Below, piece by piece: positions 54,663 to 63,581 of a stretch of DNA of 64,000 nt; positions within the stretch are counted from its first letter, which is position 1; each line of letters starts with the position of its first letter. The stretch lies in NCBI GenBank assembly GCA_021773355.1, contig JAJFKE010000038.1, positions 186,001-250,000 on the forward strand. Direction: 5' to 3'. A program made the translations under genes and the position numbers. The notes beneath the pieces were generated by a model. The model had not been told where the DNA came from, searched no databases, and was given only the letters and a program-made list of their open reading frames with translations. This stretch comes from Gammaproteobacteria bacterium. Lineage in GTDB: Bacteria; Pseudomonadota; Gammaproteobacteria; Pseudomonadales; Pseudohongiellaceae.

Positions 54663-55190
54663 CTATTCGAGAACTGCACATTCGGGAATCTCTGCACAGC
54701 GTCGCGCACCTAGTGCACGATATTTCTCAATTAGTTGATCGTAGTCGCTTGGAACATTTGGATCATCCAAGAAATCTAGCCAGTCTAAGATCGTTTTGTA
54801 CTCTCCGTAGACTAAAGGCAAATTGTAATCGTTTCCAAGGCCTAGAATTACCCATTCAATCGTATTGACGCTCTTATGAATGAGAGCATAGTGTAATATT
54901 GGAACCCCTTCCGAATTCGTTGTGTGTTCACAACGAATGTTTTGTATTTCGCTATAGAACACTGGAGTATCGATACGAAGACTTTCCGCTATGTTAAGCA
55001 ATTTGGAATCTATCAGTACACTATGCAATCTAAGCTTATCATCACCTTTTGCAAGCTCGCATGCTGTGCTCGCTATATTCTCTGAAATCACCCCTGAAAA
55101 CTTACTATCTTCAGCAGCTAACACACCCACTGAAGCGATCATCAGTAGTCCGACAAATGAATTTCTAATCGATAGATGATTCAGAAACAT
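54663..55190 (-). CDS. Secreted ankyrin-like protein, paralogue 3
   Basis: A 175-residue protein with a signal peptide (MFLNHLSIRNSFVGLLMIAS, cleavage near VLA-AED). The mature part has VPILHYALIHKSVNTIEWVI, an ankyrin-like helix pair, then ILDWLDFLDDP and the invariant end GARRCAEIPEC. ATG 55190 is chosen because the signal peptide starts there; it is one base from the previous stop. Third of three tandem paralogues. Confidence 0.75.
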   Translation of the reverse strand: MFLNHLSIRNSFVGLLMIASVGVLAAEDSKFSGVISENIASTACELAKGDDKLRLHSVLIDSKLLNIAESLRIDTPVFYSEIQNIRCEHTTNSEGVPILHYALIHKSVNTIEWVILGLGNDYNLPLVYGEYKTILDWLDFLDDPNVPSDYDQLIEKYRALGARRCAEIPECAVLE

Positions 55191-55191
55191 A

Positions 55192-55713
55192 TTATTCCAG
55201 TGACGCACATTCAGGAATCTCTGCACAGCGTCGCGCTCCTAGCGCAGAGTATTTCTCAATCATATGATCGTAATCTTGAGGATTGTCTGGATCATCCAGA
55301 AAATACAGCCAATCAAGAATTGCTTTATAATCATTCTTTGGAAACATTATGTTGTAGTCGCCACCCAGACCTCCGAGTATCCATTCAAATGTTTCCGTGC
55401 GCCTATGTAACAATGCCTGTTGAAGTATGTTAATTCCCGTATGACTACTCGGATGAGGACAGAGAATAGTTAGAATCTCATTGTAATATGTCGGCGTTCT
55501 TGCACTGCTGTCAAAACTCTTCATCAATCCGACATCAAGCACTATGGAATGAAACCCAATGTAATTGTCGTTCTTTGCAAGAGCACATGCGATGCTCATA
55601 ACATTCTCGGGAATCTCATCTTCGAACTTATGCTCTTCAGCAGAAAACACACTTGCTGAAACAAGCATCAGCAATGGGAAAATCAAAATCCTAATGGAGT
55701 ATGGTTTTTTCAT
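55192..55713 (-). CDS. Secreted ankyrin-like protein, paralogue 2
   Basis: A 173-residue protein with a signal peptide (MKKPYSIRILIFPLLMLVSA, cleavage near SVFS-AEE). It shares with its neighbours a CALAKND motif, NILQQALLHRRTETFEWIL, ILDWLYFLDDP and GARRCAEIPEC. The DNA of the shared 3' part also matches paralogue 3 closely over about 110 bases, pointing to recent duplication. Confidence 0.75.
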   Translation of the reverse strand: MKKPYSIRILIFPLLMLVSASVFSAEEHKFEDEIPENVMSIACALAKNDNYIGFHSIVLDVGLMKSFDSSARTPTYYNEILTILCPHPSSHTGINILQQALLHRRTETFEWILGGLGGDYNIMFPKNDYKAILDWLYFLDDPDNPQDYDHMIEKYSALGARRCAEIPECASLE

Positions 55714-55751
55714 CACATCAATCAAACTCTGCAACTTGATCTACTATCTCC

Positions 55752-56309
55752 CTAATTAGCGGAGTCCTTCCAGTTACGCATACCGATGCCAGTTCCAGCG
55801 AACGGACTTCCCAAGCACTCAGGAATCTCTGCACACCGCTTCGCACCCATTGATTCATATCTTGCTACAATATCGTTACGCGCATTCGTCCCTGATGTAT
55901 TGTTCAAGTAGTCTAGCCAATCTAAGATAGTTTTATACTCTTCTTTATGCATTACAATACTGTAATTTCCGTTCAACCCAAAGATCAGCCACTCAAAAGT
56001 ATTTAGGCTATTATGCATACTTGCATAATGAAGTAGCGTCAAGCCTTCTGGATTACTGCTGTGATCGCAGCGAATATCAAAAAACCTTGGCGAATAGTTA
56101 AACGACTCTTCTGTATAACTTTCGATTAAGCCAACAGCAGCCATTACCCCTTGAAAACTCATCCTGTCGTCGTTCTTTGCGTAACCACACGCAGCTTTCA
56201 CAAATTTGTCTGGAATTACTCCTTCTAACTTATTCTCTTCAGCAGCGGTAACGGAAGGAGCGACGAATATCGCACCGAGGAAGGAAGCATATAGAAAGTA
56301 GCTTTTCAT
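55752..56309 (-). CDS. Secreted ankyrin-like protein, paralogue 1
   Basis: A 185-residue protein with a signal peptide (MKSYFLYASFLGAIFVAPSV, cleavage near TAA-EEN). GLTLLHYASMHNSLNTFEWLI is the clearest ankyrin-like unit in the family. The common end GAKRCAEIPEC is extended by a tail with AGTGIG, a motif repeated at the C-terminus of the next upstream gene. GGAG lies ten bases before ATG 56309. Confidence 0.75.
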   Translation of the reverse strand: MKSYFLYASFLGAIFVAPSVTAAEENKLEGVIPDKFVKAACGYAKNDDRMSFQGVMAAVGLIESYTEESFNYSPRFFDIRCDHSSNPEGLTLLHYASMHNSLNTFEWLIFGLNGNYSIVMHKEEYKTILDWLDYLNNTSGTNARNDIVARYESMGAKRCAEIPECLGSPFAGTGIGMRNWKDSAN

Positions 56310-56336
56310 AATATCCAATCTCCATTTCGGTACCAA

Positions 56337-56706
56337 GAGCGTAGAAGTCGTGTGTATATGCAGTATAAGCAGGCTTTCAATGCCAATTTACCCCCATTTC
56401 TAGCGTTTTTCCAGTTCAGCAGGAGTGTAACTACTCTTAGTAGAGGAGCCAAATCTTCTGCGCCGAGCTGTTTTTAGCCGAGTTGTTAGAAAATTAACAT
56501 TTTATAACGCAACTCGCCAACCAACTGATTTCCATATAAATTAGTTTGATTCGGTTTTACTGCACAAAAAATTCGATTAGAAAACGTTAGGCCGAGCAAC
56601 AATTCTAACTTTATCCAGTGAAACTCAACCCTCGACTTCTATGGCTCATGTTCATGGTGAGTTCTTGAATGAGCCAAATACAGAAATATGGAACACCAAA
56701 TAGAAA
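56337..56706. other. 370-base gene-free region
   Basis: AT-rich sequence with no supported gene between the secreted-protein genes. I see no convincing terminator, repeat or RNA gene in it. Confidence 0.4.
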
Positions 56707-57528
56707 TCAGAATGCCGTACCTATACCGGTTCCTGCGCAGTACTCCCGATAAAGTAAGCTCAACGCTTCCTTTGCGCGATTAACGTCAATATCTCCTAGT
56801 AAAACTGCCTCTGATGTAAGTTTGAGCCCACTAGAAGACGTGATGGCAACTGGATAACCCGATAGCTTGATATACGTATTGTAGCCTTCCTCCAATGCCT
56901 GAAGTTGTGCCACGTCTTCTGCGACGTATCTTGACTCAAACGCGATTGAATCAGGATCGATGTTGTTAAACCACATTTCAATAGTGTCACTTGTCAGGAC
57001 GTTCTTCATAGCAAATCCCATTACACACTGTTCACGACTTAGAATGAACGCTTCGACTGACCCGAGCCCATAGGGATCAGCTCTTCTTCGAGTTAATGGA
57101 TCACCCATTATCAAATAGTTGATCACTTGCTGCATGGGATCATCCGTATCCGCTCTTCGTTGTTCGGCGACACTTGCACCAACCAGAATGCTTGCATCGA
57201 TAGAACCCATTGGTGTTTCGTCTTGAGTTGAATATATTTCTTCCTCTGTATCAGAGACTACTGAATTTGTATTCTGAGTTGGAATTATCTCTTCCAGTAA
57301 TTTTTCCTCCTCCTCGATAGTAGCTATCTCTTCGTCCAGACTGATATCTGGTAGTAATTCGGTCTGAGTTTTAAGTCTCTGCTCTCTCGTTTCTGCTATT
57401 ACAGCTCTTTCTTCTTCTGTATACGCGAAATCCCATGCTCCATTGGATAGCGCTATCTCAGCAGCATACGACTCTCCACTGAAGGCCAAACTCAAATGGA
57501 TCAATAACACAATCTTAATCAGTTTCAT
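56707..57528 (-). CDS. Secreted acidic protein
   Basis: A 273-residue protein with a signal peptide (MKLIKIVLLIHLSLAFSGES, cleavage near SYA-AEI). Residues about 35-100 are highly acidic (IATIEEEEKLLEEIIP) and likely disordered; residues about 110-273 are globular (QQVINYLIMGDPLTRR; AFILSREQCVMGFAMKN). It ends CAGTGIGTAF. ATG 57528 starts the signal peptide, four bases after the upstream stop. Unknown family. Confidence 0.65.
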   Translation of the reverse strand: MKLIKIVLLIHLSLAFSGESYAAEIALSNGAWDFAYTEEERAVIAETREQRLKTQTELLPDISLDEEIATIEEEEKLLEEIIPTQNTNSVVSDTEEEIYSTQDETPMGSIDASILVGASVAEQRRADTDDPMQQVINYLIMGDPLTRRRADPYGLGSVEAFILSREQCVMGFAMKNVLTSDTIEMWFNNIDPDSIAFESRYVAEDVAQLQALEEGYNTYIKLSGYPVAITSSSGLKLTSEAVLLGDIDVNRAKEALSLLYREYCAGTGIGTAF

Positions 57529-57532
57529 TAGC

Positions 57533-58264
57533 TTAATACCTCTCAATTGATTCCACACGAATTAGGAAGCTGGGATCGATCATCGCGCCTCGCTCCGTAA
57601 TCGCGATTGTTGAGATAAAGTCCCTCTCAGATGAATCCCGAACCAACCTCCCGCTTACTTTGACTACATCATCTTCTTTTAAATTCATCAGACTGTTGAA
57701 TGTCGTACTCCCAATGGGTATTAGTGTCTTTATATCGCTTAGCCCATCACTCAACTCATTATTTGTCGTCATGAATTCGATGCCTGAACTTTGCAATTCA
57801 ATATTGACATGTGCGTTTCCATCGCCTGTCGTGCCAATACTTGAAATAGCTCCAACCCAACCTGTGAAATCGAGTGAGCTAAGTGACGATTGAAGTGCTT
57901 CCTTTCTTAAGAGTCTCTGCTGTGATTTCTGCAGTTCATTGCTTCCCGCATCTCTGTACGGTTGATAAAAGCTCTCAACGATTTGTGTAAATGATTGCTG
58001 CTCTGCAGGAATTGAAATAGCCGGTAATCTAGTTACATTCGAGTTCTGCGTTACAGCGGGGCTATCATCTACCACAGCAACAAGAGCGACAATTATCAAT
58101 ATAAGTACGATAGCGACTGTTAGTAGTGACGTATCCTTCTTGGGTTTGCTCGCTGCAGTTGGTGGCGCTGATCTTTCAAGCTCTGATCCGCAATGCTTAC
58201 ATTTCACGGCTACCGCTAGTACTTTTTCGCCACAGAATGCGCAGCTCTTAGTGTTATCGGTCAT
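57533..58264 (-). CDS. Zinc-ribbon membrane protein
   Basis: A 243-residue protein: N-terminal zinc ribbon CAFCGEKV...CKHCGSEL (residues 8-30), one membrane helix (LLTVAIVLILIIVALVAVVD, about 45-65), then an extracytoplasmic domain (residues about 85-243) with an OB-like beta pattern (VVKVSGRLVRDSSERDFIST). AGGAGG lies six bases before ATG 58264. It begins a minus-strand group with the acidic secreted protein. Function unknown. Confidence 0.75.
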   Translation of the reverse strand: MTDNTKSCAFCGEKVLAVAVKCKHCGSELERSAPPTAASKPKKDTSLLTVAIVLILIIVALVAVVDDSPAVTQNSNVTRLPAISIPAEQQSFTQIVESFYQPYRDAGSNELQKSQQRLLRKEALQSSLSSLDFTGWVGAISSIGTTGDGNAHVNIELQSSGIEFMTTNNELSDGLSDIKTLIPIGSTTFNSLMNLKEDDVVKVSGRLVRDSSERDFISTIAITERGAMIDPSFLIRVESIERY

Positions 58265-58370
58265 GTTCGCCTCCTATATCAAGTCGTAGGCACCTGGTTC
58301 ACTTCAGAATATACAATGATACGCGTTATAACGCGTAGATGCATCAGATGTTCAACGGCACACTGAGCGC

Positions 58371-58616
58371 ATGATCAAAGAGGGATTTGGAGAAACTGTC
58401 AGAGAACTGCGCCTAGCAGCTGAGCTGACGCAGGAAGAACTGGCACTAGAGAGCGATGTTGCTCTACGATTTCTGCAAGATATTGAAGCTGGCAATCTGC
58501 AGCCAACTATAACGACTGTATTCAAGATCGCTGGCGCATTGAGTATCAAACCATCTGACCTTCTAGATCAATCTTTTGCGAACTGGCTGAAAGAAGGTAA
58601 GCCGAACGGAGGCTGA
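58371..58616 (+). CDS. XRE-family HTH regulator
   Basis: An 81-residue Cro/CI-type regulator (FGETVRELRLAAELTQEELA; ALRFLQDIEAGNLQPTITTV; AGALSIKPSDLL). Divergent from the zinc-ribbon operon with about 100 bases between, so it may control both promoters. A typical element regulator. Confidence 0.88.
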   Translation: MIKEGFGETVRELRLAAELTQEELALESDVALRFLQDIEAGNLQPTITTVFKIAGALSIKPSDLLDQSFANWLKEGKPNGG

Positions 58617-59094
58617 TCTCGGTTCTGTCGACCTCCCACAAACCCCACTATAGTTTCCAAGACTTGAAGGCAGAGAAAGTGTCTGGCTTGCTGTTCTTCG
58701 TTTGGATTTATCTATAGCTGCGGCGCTTGAATTTTCAACTAAGCCAAATGAGCTTACACAATTTGTAATTACAAAATTACATCGCAACAATCCCGCTTAA
58801 ATTACATAGTACTGAACCACAGGTTCTCTCTAGCATAGAAGCCATTGCTGAAATCATAACTTGACTTTTTATGTACCTTGTGGTATAAAACATGCTGGTT
58901 GTAGTAAGATACTAATCGCGAATGGATTCGCTAGCACGCATTTAAAGCAGTACCTCCAATCCCCTAGTACAAACCACCTAAGATCATTTGCATCACAATT
59001 CCTGTGCATTTTCCGCGCAACGCTTGCGCTCGCTTTTCAGAAAGTAAACTGCCTGATCGAATTCATAATCACAACACAATGGAGCACTACTTAA
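58617..59094. other. 480-base gene-free region
   Basis: No supported gene. A TTG-start ORF at 58861-59094 has no ribosome-binding site or protein-like pattern and I do not accept it. The stretch probably holds the promoter of the two-gene unit that follows. Confidence 0.4.
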
Positions 59095-59631
59095 ATGGAA
59101 TTAATAGAAAAAAGAACTACAGAAGCTGTTGAAAAGATTCAATCCTCATGGCGAATATCAGTTGAATCGATTCTGGCAACAGCAACATTAATACTGAAGT
59201 ACAGCAACCGGGAAGATTGGAGTGATATTCAGCAGCAACTTAACAAAGATGGAATGCTTAAAGCTTCGGTGATCTCAATGATGATCACCATCGCACAATC
59301 CAAGATACTTACTAATCCTGACAACCTTCACTTACTGCCATCTGCTTACAATACACTCTATCAATTAGCTAAGCTGAGCGATTCCGAATTAGAAAGCCGA
59401 ATCAAAGCCAAAGAGCTGTCCCCTTCGTTGCTCCTAAAAGAAGCACGAGTATGGTACGAAGGCGAAAGGAAACACTCACAAAAATCTAGAGACAATACTG
59501 AGTTACTGAAAATTCTCATTCCCACCAATTTAATCGATGGAAAAAGGGAGGAAGTCGCTGATCTAATCGTGCACTTAGAAGCAAATCATCCGTACCTCAT
59601 ATTGAAAAGAACGGGCAACTCTTTATGCTAA
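59095..59631 (+). CDS. Element-encoded helical protein
   Basis: A 178-residue helical protein. SVISMMITIAQSKILTNPDN and LPSAYNTLYQLAKLSDSELE recall the layout of phage and plasmid regulatory proteins (DUF3102/ParB-adjacent types), where LPxSYxxLYxLxxL is followed by a basic helix. It overlaps the next gene by seven bases. A DNA-binding role is inferred. Confidence 0.6.
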   Translation: MELIEKRTTEAVEKIQSSWRISVESILATATLILKYSNREDWSDIQQQLNKDGMLKASVISMMITIAQSKILTNPDNLHLLPSAYNTLYQLAKLSDSELESRIKAKELSPSLLLKEARVWYEGERKHSQKSRDNTELLKILIPTNLIDGKREEVADLIVHLEANHPYLILKRTGNSLC

Positions 59632-60320
59632 TCCCTAGATATTTCACCTATTCAATGTGCTCGCGAGACAGTCTATTCATCGCTCTGAACAGCTCACGCG
59701 ACCTAACTTATTACTCAAGTTTGAGTAAGACAAAAGTGTTCGCATCTGGAGCTTATGATCAAGAAACAAAAATATTGAATTCCGACAAGCAGCACGAATA
59801 TATTTGTCAAACTGATGCGCCGAAATGCAGGGAAAGCTATTTTGAAGAGTATAAAGAACTAACAAGAACTCCAGCAATAGTACAATTTAATCTATCAACT
59901 AAAGCTGCGAAATACGTCAAGCCCTGCTCTCCCAAGAGATGCAACAATCACATTGTTTTCTATTCAAATGGCCAACAAAGTTTTGCCTGTCACATCAACA
60001 TAATGGTTCTTAAACGCGCACTAAATTATACATTTAGCCCACTTAATTTGCGTTGTGATAACGTAAAGCCTTTTATGTGTGAATTTCCGGATAGGTACTT
60101 CAAAGCACTTTGGAGGGATGACTATCAAGTAAGGGTTGGAAAGAATGGCTGGGTCGCATTTCAATCAATTGGAAACGATACAGCAGTACACATGCTTGGC
60201 TCACAAATGGACTCAAACTTCATTGAGGAATTCGATGCAATGCGGCTACAAGGCACTAATATACCTAAATATCTTGAATCCGTTGACTGTGAAGGCTACA
60301 AGTACTTTGTTAGAAGTTAA
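59625..60320 (+). CDS. Hypothetical protein translated with the gene before it
   Basis: A 231-residue protein with many Cys (about nine) and aromatic residues, no TM, no signal peptide. Pairs such as CQTDAPKC and KPCSPKRC may bind metal. The start ATG overlaps the previous stop (ATGCTAA). No family recognised. Confidence 0.55.
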   Translation: MLIPRYFTYSMCSRDSLFIALNSSRDLTYYSSLSKTKVFASGAYDQETKILNSDKQHEYICQTDAPKCRESYFEEYKELTRTPAIVQFNLSTKAAKYVKPCSPKRCNNHIVFYSNGQQSFACHINIMVLKRALNYTFSPLNLRCDNVKPFMCEFPDRYFKALWRDDYQVRVGKNGWVAFQSIGNDTAVHMLGSQMDSNFIEEFDAMRLQGTNIPKYLESVDCEGYKYFVRS

Positions 60321-60566
60321 CTAACACGAGAGTATTGTCTGAAGCTCTTCATGTCGCTCCAGTACATATTCAATGTCTCAGCGCGCTAGATTAAGACGAT
60401 TGGCAAGTTATATAGAGTATCGAATAATTTTTGGTGGAAGTCGGTGGCGCTAATAAATTATTTCTTTAGCCATGGAGCGGTTTGTTAAAGAATGGCGATT
60501 ACATTGTCAGTATCGACCTGCGCATATAATACACCTGAATTTGGCTAACTTAAACCTACGATTCAT

Positions 60567-63095
60567 CTATACAGTCACTTCCATTTTCTTCAAATAAGAT
60601 TCACTCCAATCAACGCACCAAACGCTAAGCTCACTTCCTTCGGCATCCACAGATTCATTTAGAGATGTTAACTTGTTAAAAGGCTCGCTTACCTTAGCTG
60701 GTGCCCGCTTTTCCCATATTTCACAAGCATATTTGTAATATTTTGCCGACTCTCCAAAACTCTCTTGAGATTCTAGTAGTTCGCCAATCCATAGACCTGC
60801 ATAACCTCGATTGATCATGTTTGAAGCGTCAGCCTCCAATTGCAAGAGCTGAAAAGATTTCGAATACAGTATTAGTGCTTCTTTTGTATGCCCCTTCAAA
60901 GCTAAGCACCTGCCAATATTCCCATAATAACTTGCGTTTCTACCGCTTTGTAAATGTTCATCAATCACCAGCTCATCTACAGTTGCCCCGTTTAAAAATA
61001 TATCCAGTGCCTTATCTACATCTCCTGAATCTCTGAATGCCAATGCCATATTGTTACCACACTCAAATTCTGTGTCGATACCTTCAGAGTCTTTTAGGTT
61101 CCTGCCACGTTCTGACCAAGTAAGTGATGTCTCATGGTCATTCACTACCCAATATACATAACTTGCTAGTTCACACAATCCAACAAAGCGAGCGGTATTC
61201 TTTGGAACAATTTTCTCATATTCATGTAAGATATTTGCCGCAGAATCACCTCCTTCTATTTCCGCTAGTGTCTTGCACAAATGGCGGATTAATCTATCAA
61301 ATTCTCTGGAGTTCATAGACTCCAGTTCTTCCCATCCCGCTCTATCTAATATCAAATTGGCTACTCGAATAAATTCTTCATGTAATCCTCTAGCAATAAT
61401 CGGGTCGAAATCATTGACGAGTGTTTCTATAGCACTATCAATTTTACCATTCTCAATTAGCAGCTCCGAATAGACTATACTTTCTTGCAGTAGCTCTATG
61501 GTTACTATTTCTCCATCAGATTTCAATCTCACCAATATTTTGGAGCAGCTATTTAGAAGCCGAGACACTATTTCGGTTCTATTTGTTGAATGTCTGTACT
61601 CTGTACGTACGAACGCTCTAACAAGTGGATGTAAGTCGAATAGGCCGTTGTTAGATTCATTACTCCCTTTTTCAGTTACCAGACTTATACCGCGAAGCGT
61701 TTTGAATGCTTTATCGAACCTATTATGGTGTTCTATACCTGAATACTCATACAATCGATCGACTGTCATTGGTCTTGGAAGTTCAGCCATAGTTCGAAGT
61801 ATTATTGTTTGTTCCTTTGTTAGAGAGTCCCAAATAGCTCGCAATATTGACGTTGCTTGGTTCTCATCCTTTCCTGCCTCAAGATTATCTACGACTTGCT
61901 GAGCATATGATGGACGACGCTCTAAATGAGAAGCTAGCAAACTTAACCACAATGGATGGCCATCCGTTAGTATGTGACATCTTTTAATTACTGCTGATAA
62001 ATCGGCCGTAATCGGTCTTGATAGTTTTTCCTGGAACAACCTGAATGTTTCTTCGAAACTTAGCCCAGTTAGGTAAACTTCTCTAAATCGAGTACTTGGA
62101 TAACTGATGCGATGCCTACATGTAAATATAATCAACGCCTGTGTATCTATTCTTAGCACTTCCTCCAAAAATATTGAAACATCCGAAATAAACCTACTTC
62201 TGCCGATGTCGACATAGTAGTCAACATTGTCAAAAACTATAATTGCTCTCTTATTTCCTAATTTTCGAAAGAAAAACGTAGTCAGCCACTTTACACTTTC
62301 ATTGCCAATCGCGTATTCCCTTTCAGTATAATGCTCTATTACGGACACCAATTGAGTTCGAAAGCGATTCGCTTGCTCTCTACAGTCCCTCCAGTCCCAA
62401 AACAGAGAAACGCCTTCGTTATTCAGATACTCTTCTCGAATTTTTGCAGCTAAAAGGGATTTGCCTTGGCCTCCAATACCAGTAATCGCAATTACTCCCT
62501 TCCCCATTTCTATCGCAAGCTGAAGTTCTGATTCTCTTCCCACCCAAGTATCAATCAAAGGCGGAAAGTCTGGATCATATGTATCATGTCCTTCGTATGT
62601 ATCGGTAGTACGTGTATGTGGAAGAAGTTGAGAAATATATGAATCAGCGACCCTATTTGAAACTCCTTGCATACGATTACGAATAAGATATGGCGCAATC
62701 ACGCACAATAGGCACCCAATCACAGCAAAAGCTAAATCGGTTTCAGGATTCGCAGTGGTCATCACCTCTACGAGAAAAAAGCTTTGAAAATCAGTTGATG
62801 CGAATACATCACTTGAAAATATTTGAGAGGACAACGCTTTACCAACGAATAGCCATCCAATTATGCTAATAGAGTTTAGTGCTCGTCTCTCAGCATATGT
62901 TTCCCAATTTGTGTAGTATCGGTGCAATACCACACCAACTATAAAAACCCCATAGACACAGTATGCGAAGATTTTTAGGGAGCTTGTTACAGGTAGAAAT
63001 TGAATTGCATACCCAACGGAAAAAGCAACAACAAGTACCAACCCAACTAGTATACTATCTCGCCAATATGACAACTGAGCTCTCCCATGTTCCAA
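60567..63095 (-). CDS. Membrane-anchored STAND NTPase with TPR-like C-terminus
   Basis: An 842-residue protein. Residues about 10-165 hold about four membrane helices (SILVGLVLVVAFSVGYAIQF; FAVIGCLLCVIAPYLI); residues about 180-430 an NB-ARC/NACHT-like NTPase with Walker A GIGGQGKSLLAAK, Walker B AIIVFDNVDYY and a sensor region ALIIFTCRHRISYP; then a winged helix (LTKEQTIILRTMAELPRPM) and TPR-like repeats (residues about 640-810). STAND proteins are signal-activated switches; several bacterial ones sense phage proteins. The membrane domain would be the effector. No partner gene overlaps it. Defence role inferred from architecture and island context. Confidence 0.85.
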   Translation of the reverse strand: MEHGRAQLSYWRDSILVGLVLVVAFSVGYAIQFLPVTSSLKIFAYCVYGVFIVGVVLHRYYTNWETYAERRALNSISIIGWLFVGKALSSQIFSSDVFASTDFQSFFLVEVMTTANPETDLAFAVIGCLLCVIAPYLIRNRMQGVSNRVADSYISQLLPHTRTTDTYEGHDTYDPDFPPLIDTWVGRESELQLAIEMGKGVIAITGIGGQGKSLLAAKIREEYLNNEGVSLFWDWRDCREQANRFRTQLVSVIEHYTEREYAIGNESVKWLTTFFFRKLGNKRAIIVFDNVDYYVDIGRSRFISDVSIFLEEVLRIDTQALIIFTCRHRISYPSTRFREVYLTGLSFEETFRLFQEKLSRPITADLSAVIKRCHILTDGHPLWLSLLASHLERRPSYAQQVVDNLEAGKDENQATSILRAIWDSLTKEQTIILRTMAELPRPMTVDRLYEYSGIEHHNRFDKAFKTLRGISLVTEKGSNESNNGLFDLHPLVRAFVRTEYRHSTNRTEIVSRLLNSCSKILVRLKSDGEIVTIELLQESIVYSELLIENGKIDSAIETLVNDFDPIIARGLHEEFIRVANLILDRAGWEELESMNSREFDRLIRHLCKTLAEIEGGDSAANILHEYEKIVPKNTARFVGLCELASYVYWVVNDHETSLTWSERGRNLKDSEGIDTEFECGNNMALAFRDSGDVDKALDIFLNGATVDELVIDEHLQSGRNASYYGNIGRCLALKGHTKEALILYSKSFQLLQLEADASNMINRGYAGLWIGELLESQESFGESAKYYKYACEIWEKRAPAKVSEPFNKLTSLNESVDAEGSELSVWCVDWSESYLKKMEVTV

Positions 63096-63131
63096 ATATT
63101 ATTCGACGCTTTTGCACTTTCCCAAAAATTA

Positions 63132-63353
63132 TCATTCCCCAAACTTTTGCTGGTTGTAGAGAGTTAAATTATTCACATCTGCAGAAAGGATGTCATCCCG
63201 AACCATAAATACGCCTGTTTCATTTTGGACGATGTTTAATTGCGAGGCTGAATTAGCAATCGTTTCTATATCTGTCCCCGCTTGTTTTACTAATAAGTAA
63301 TTGCCGTATATAAAAGCCAATTGACTAGCCTTCTTTTTCGATATTCCGAACAT
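63132..63353 (-). CDS. Small hypothetical protein
   Basis: A 73-residue soluble protein with AAGGAG eight bases before ATG 63353. The pattern is helical (KKKASQLAFIYGNYLLVKQA) then mixed. It lies 36 bases upstream of the STAND gene on the same strand and may be coexpressed. Family not recognised. Confidence 0.55.
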   Translation of the reverse strand: MFGISKKKASQLAFIYGNYLLVKQAGTDIETIANSASQLNIVQNETGVFMVRDDILSADVNNLTLYNQQKFGE

Positions 63354-63536
63354 AGAGCTGACTCCTTACTTTCTAAAGAGAATACCCCCATTCTCGTGAC
63401 ATCGAAAGAGCGATTTTGACGCCTACTCCTGTTCAGAGGACATGCGGTAGAGGTCAAGATGACAGATCGATTCCAAACGGTTCGCGCGACCTAGCTCAAT
63501 TCCAGCCTTTGCAACTTTGGTTGCCATTCCCTGAGC

Positions 63537-63572
63537 CTCCTGTTTCCATAGATTTTTCTAATGAAACAGGAG
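63537..63572 (+). promoter_or_regulatory. RBS-sequestering hairpin before the last recombinase
   Basis: CTCCTGTTTC (63537-63546) and GAAACAGGAG (63563-63572) form a perfect 10-bp stem around a 16-base loop. The AGGAG in the right arm is the ribosome-binding site of the recombinase start at 63582, so folding of the mRNA would hide it. Confidence 0.6.
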
Positions 63573-63581
63573 AAATCATCT

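Noticed and set aside
52788-58264. Inovirus prophage
   Set aside because: An HUH-like protein and small secreted proteins are present, but there is no Zot/pI ATPase or coat-protein set.
58861-59094. 77-residue plus-strand ORF before the two-gene unit
   Set aside because: TTG start, no ribosome-binding site, no protein-like pattern; more likely promoter region.
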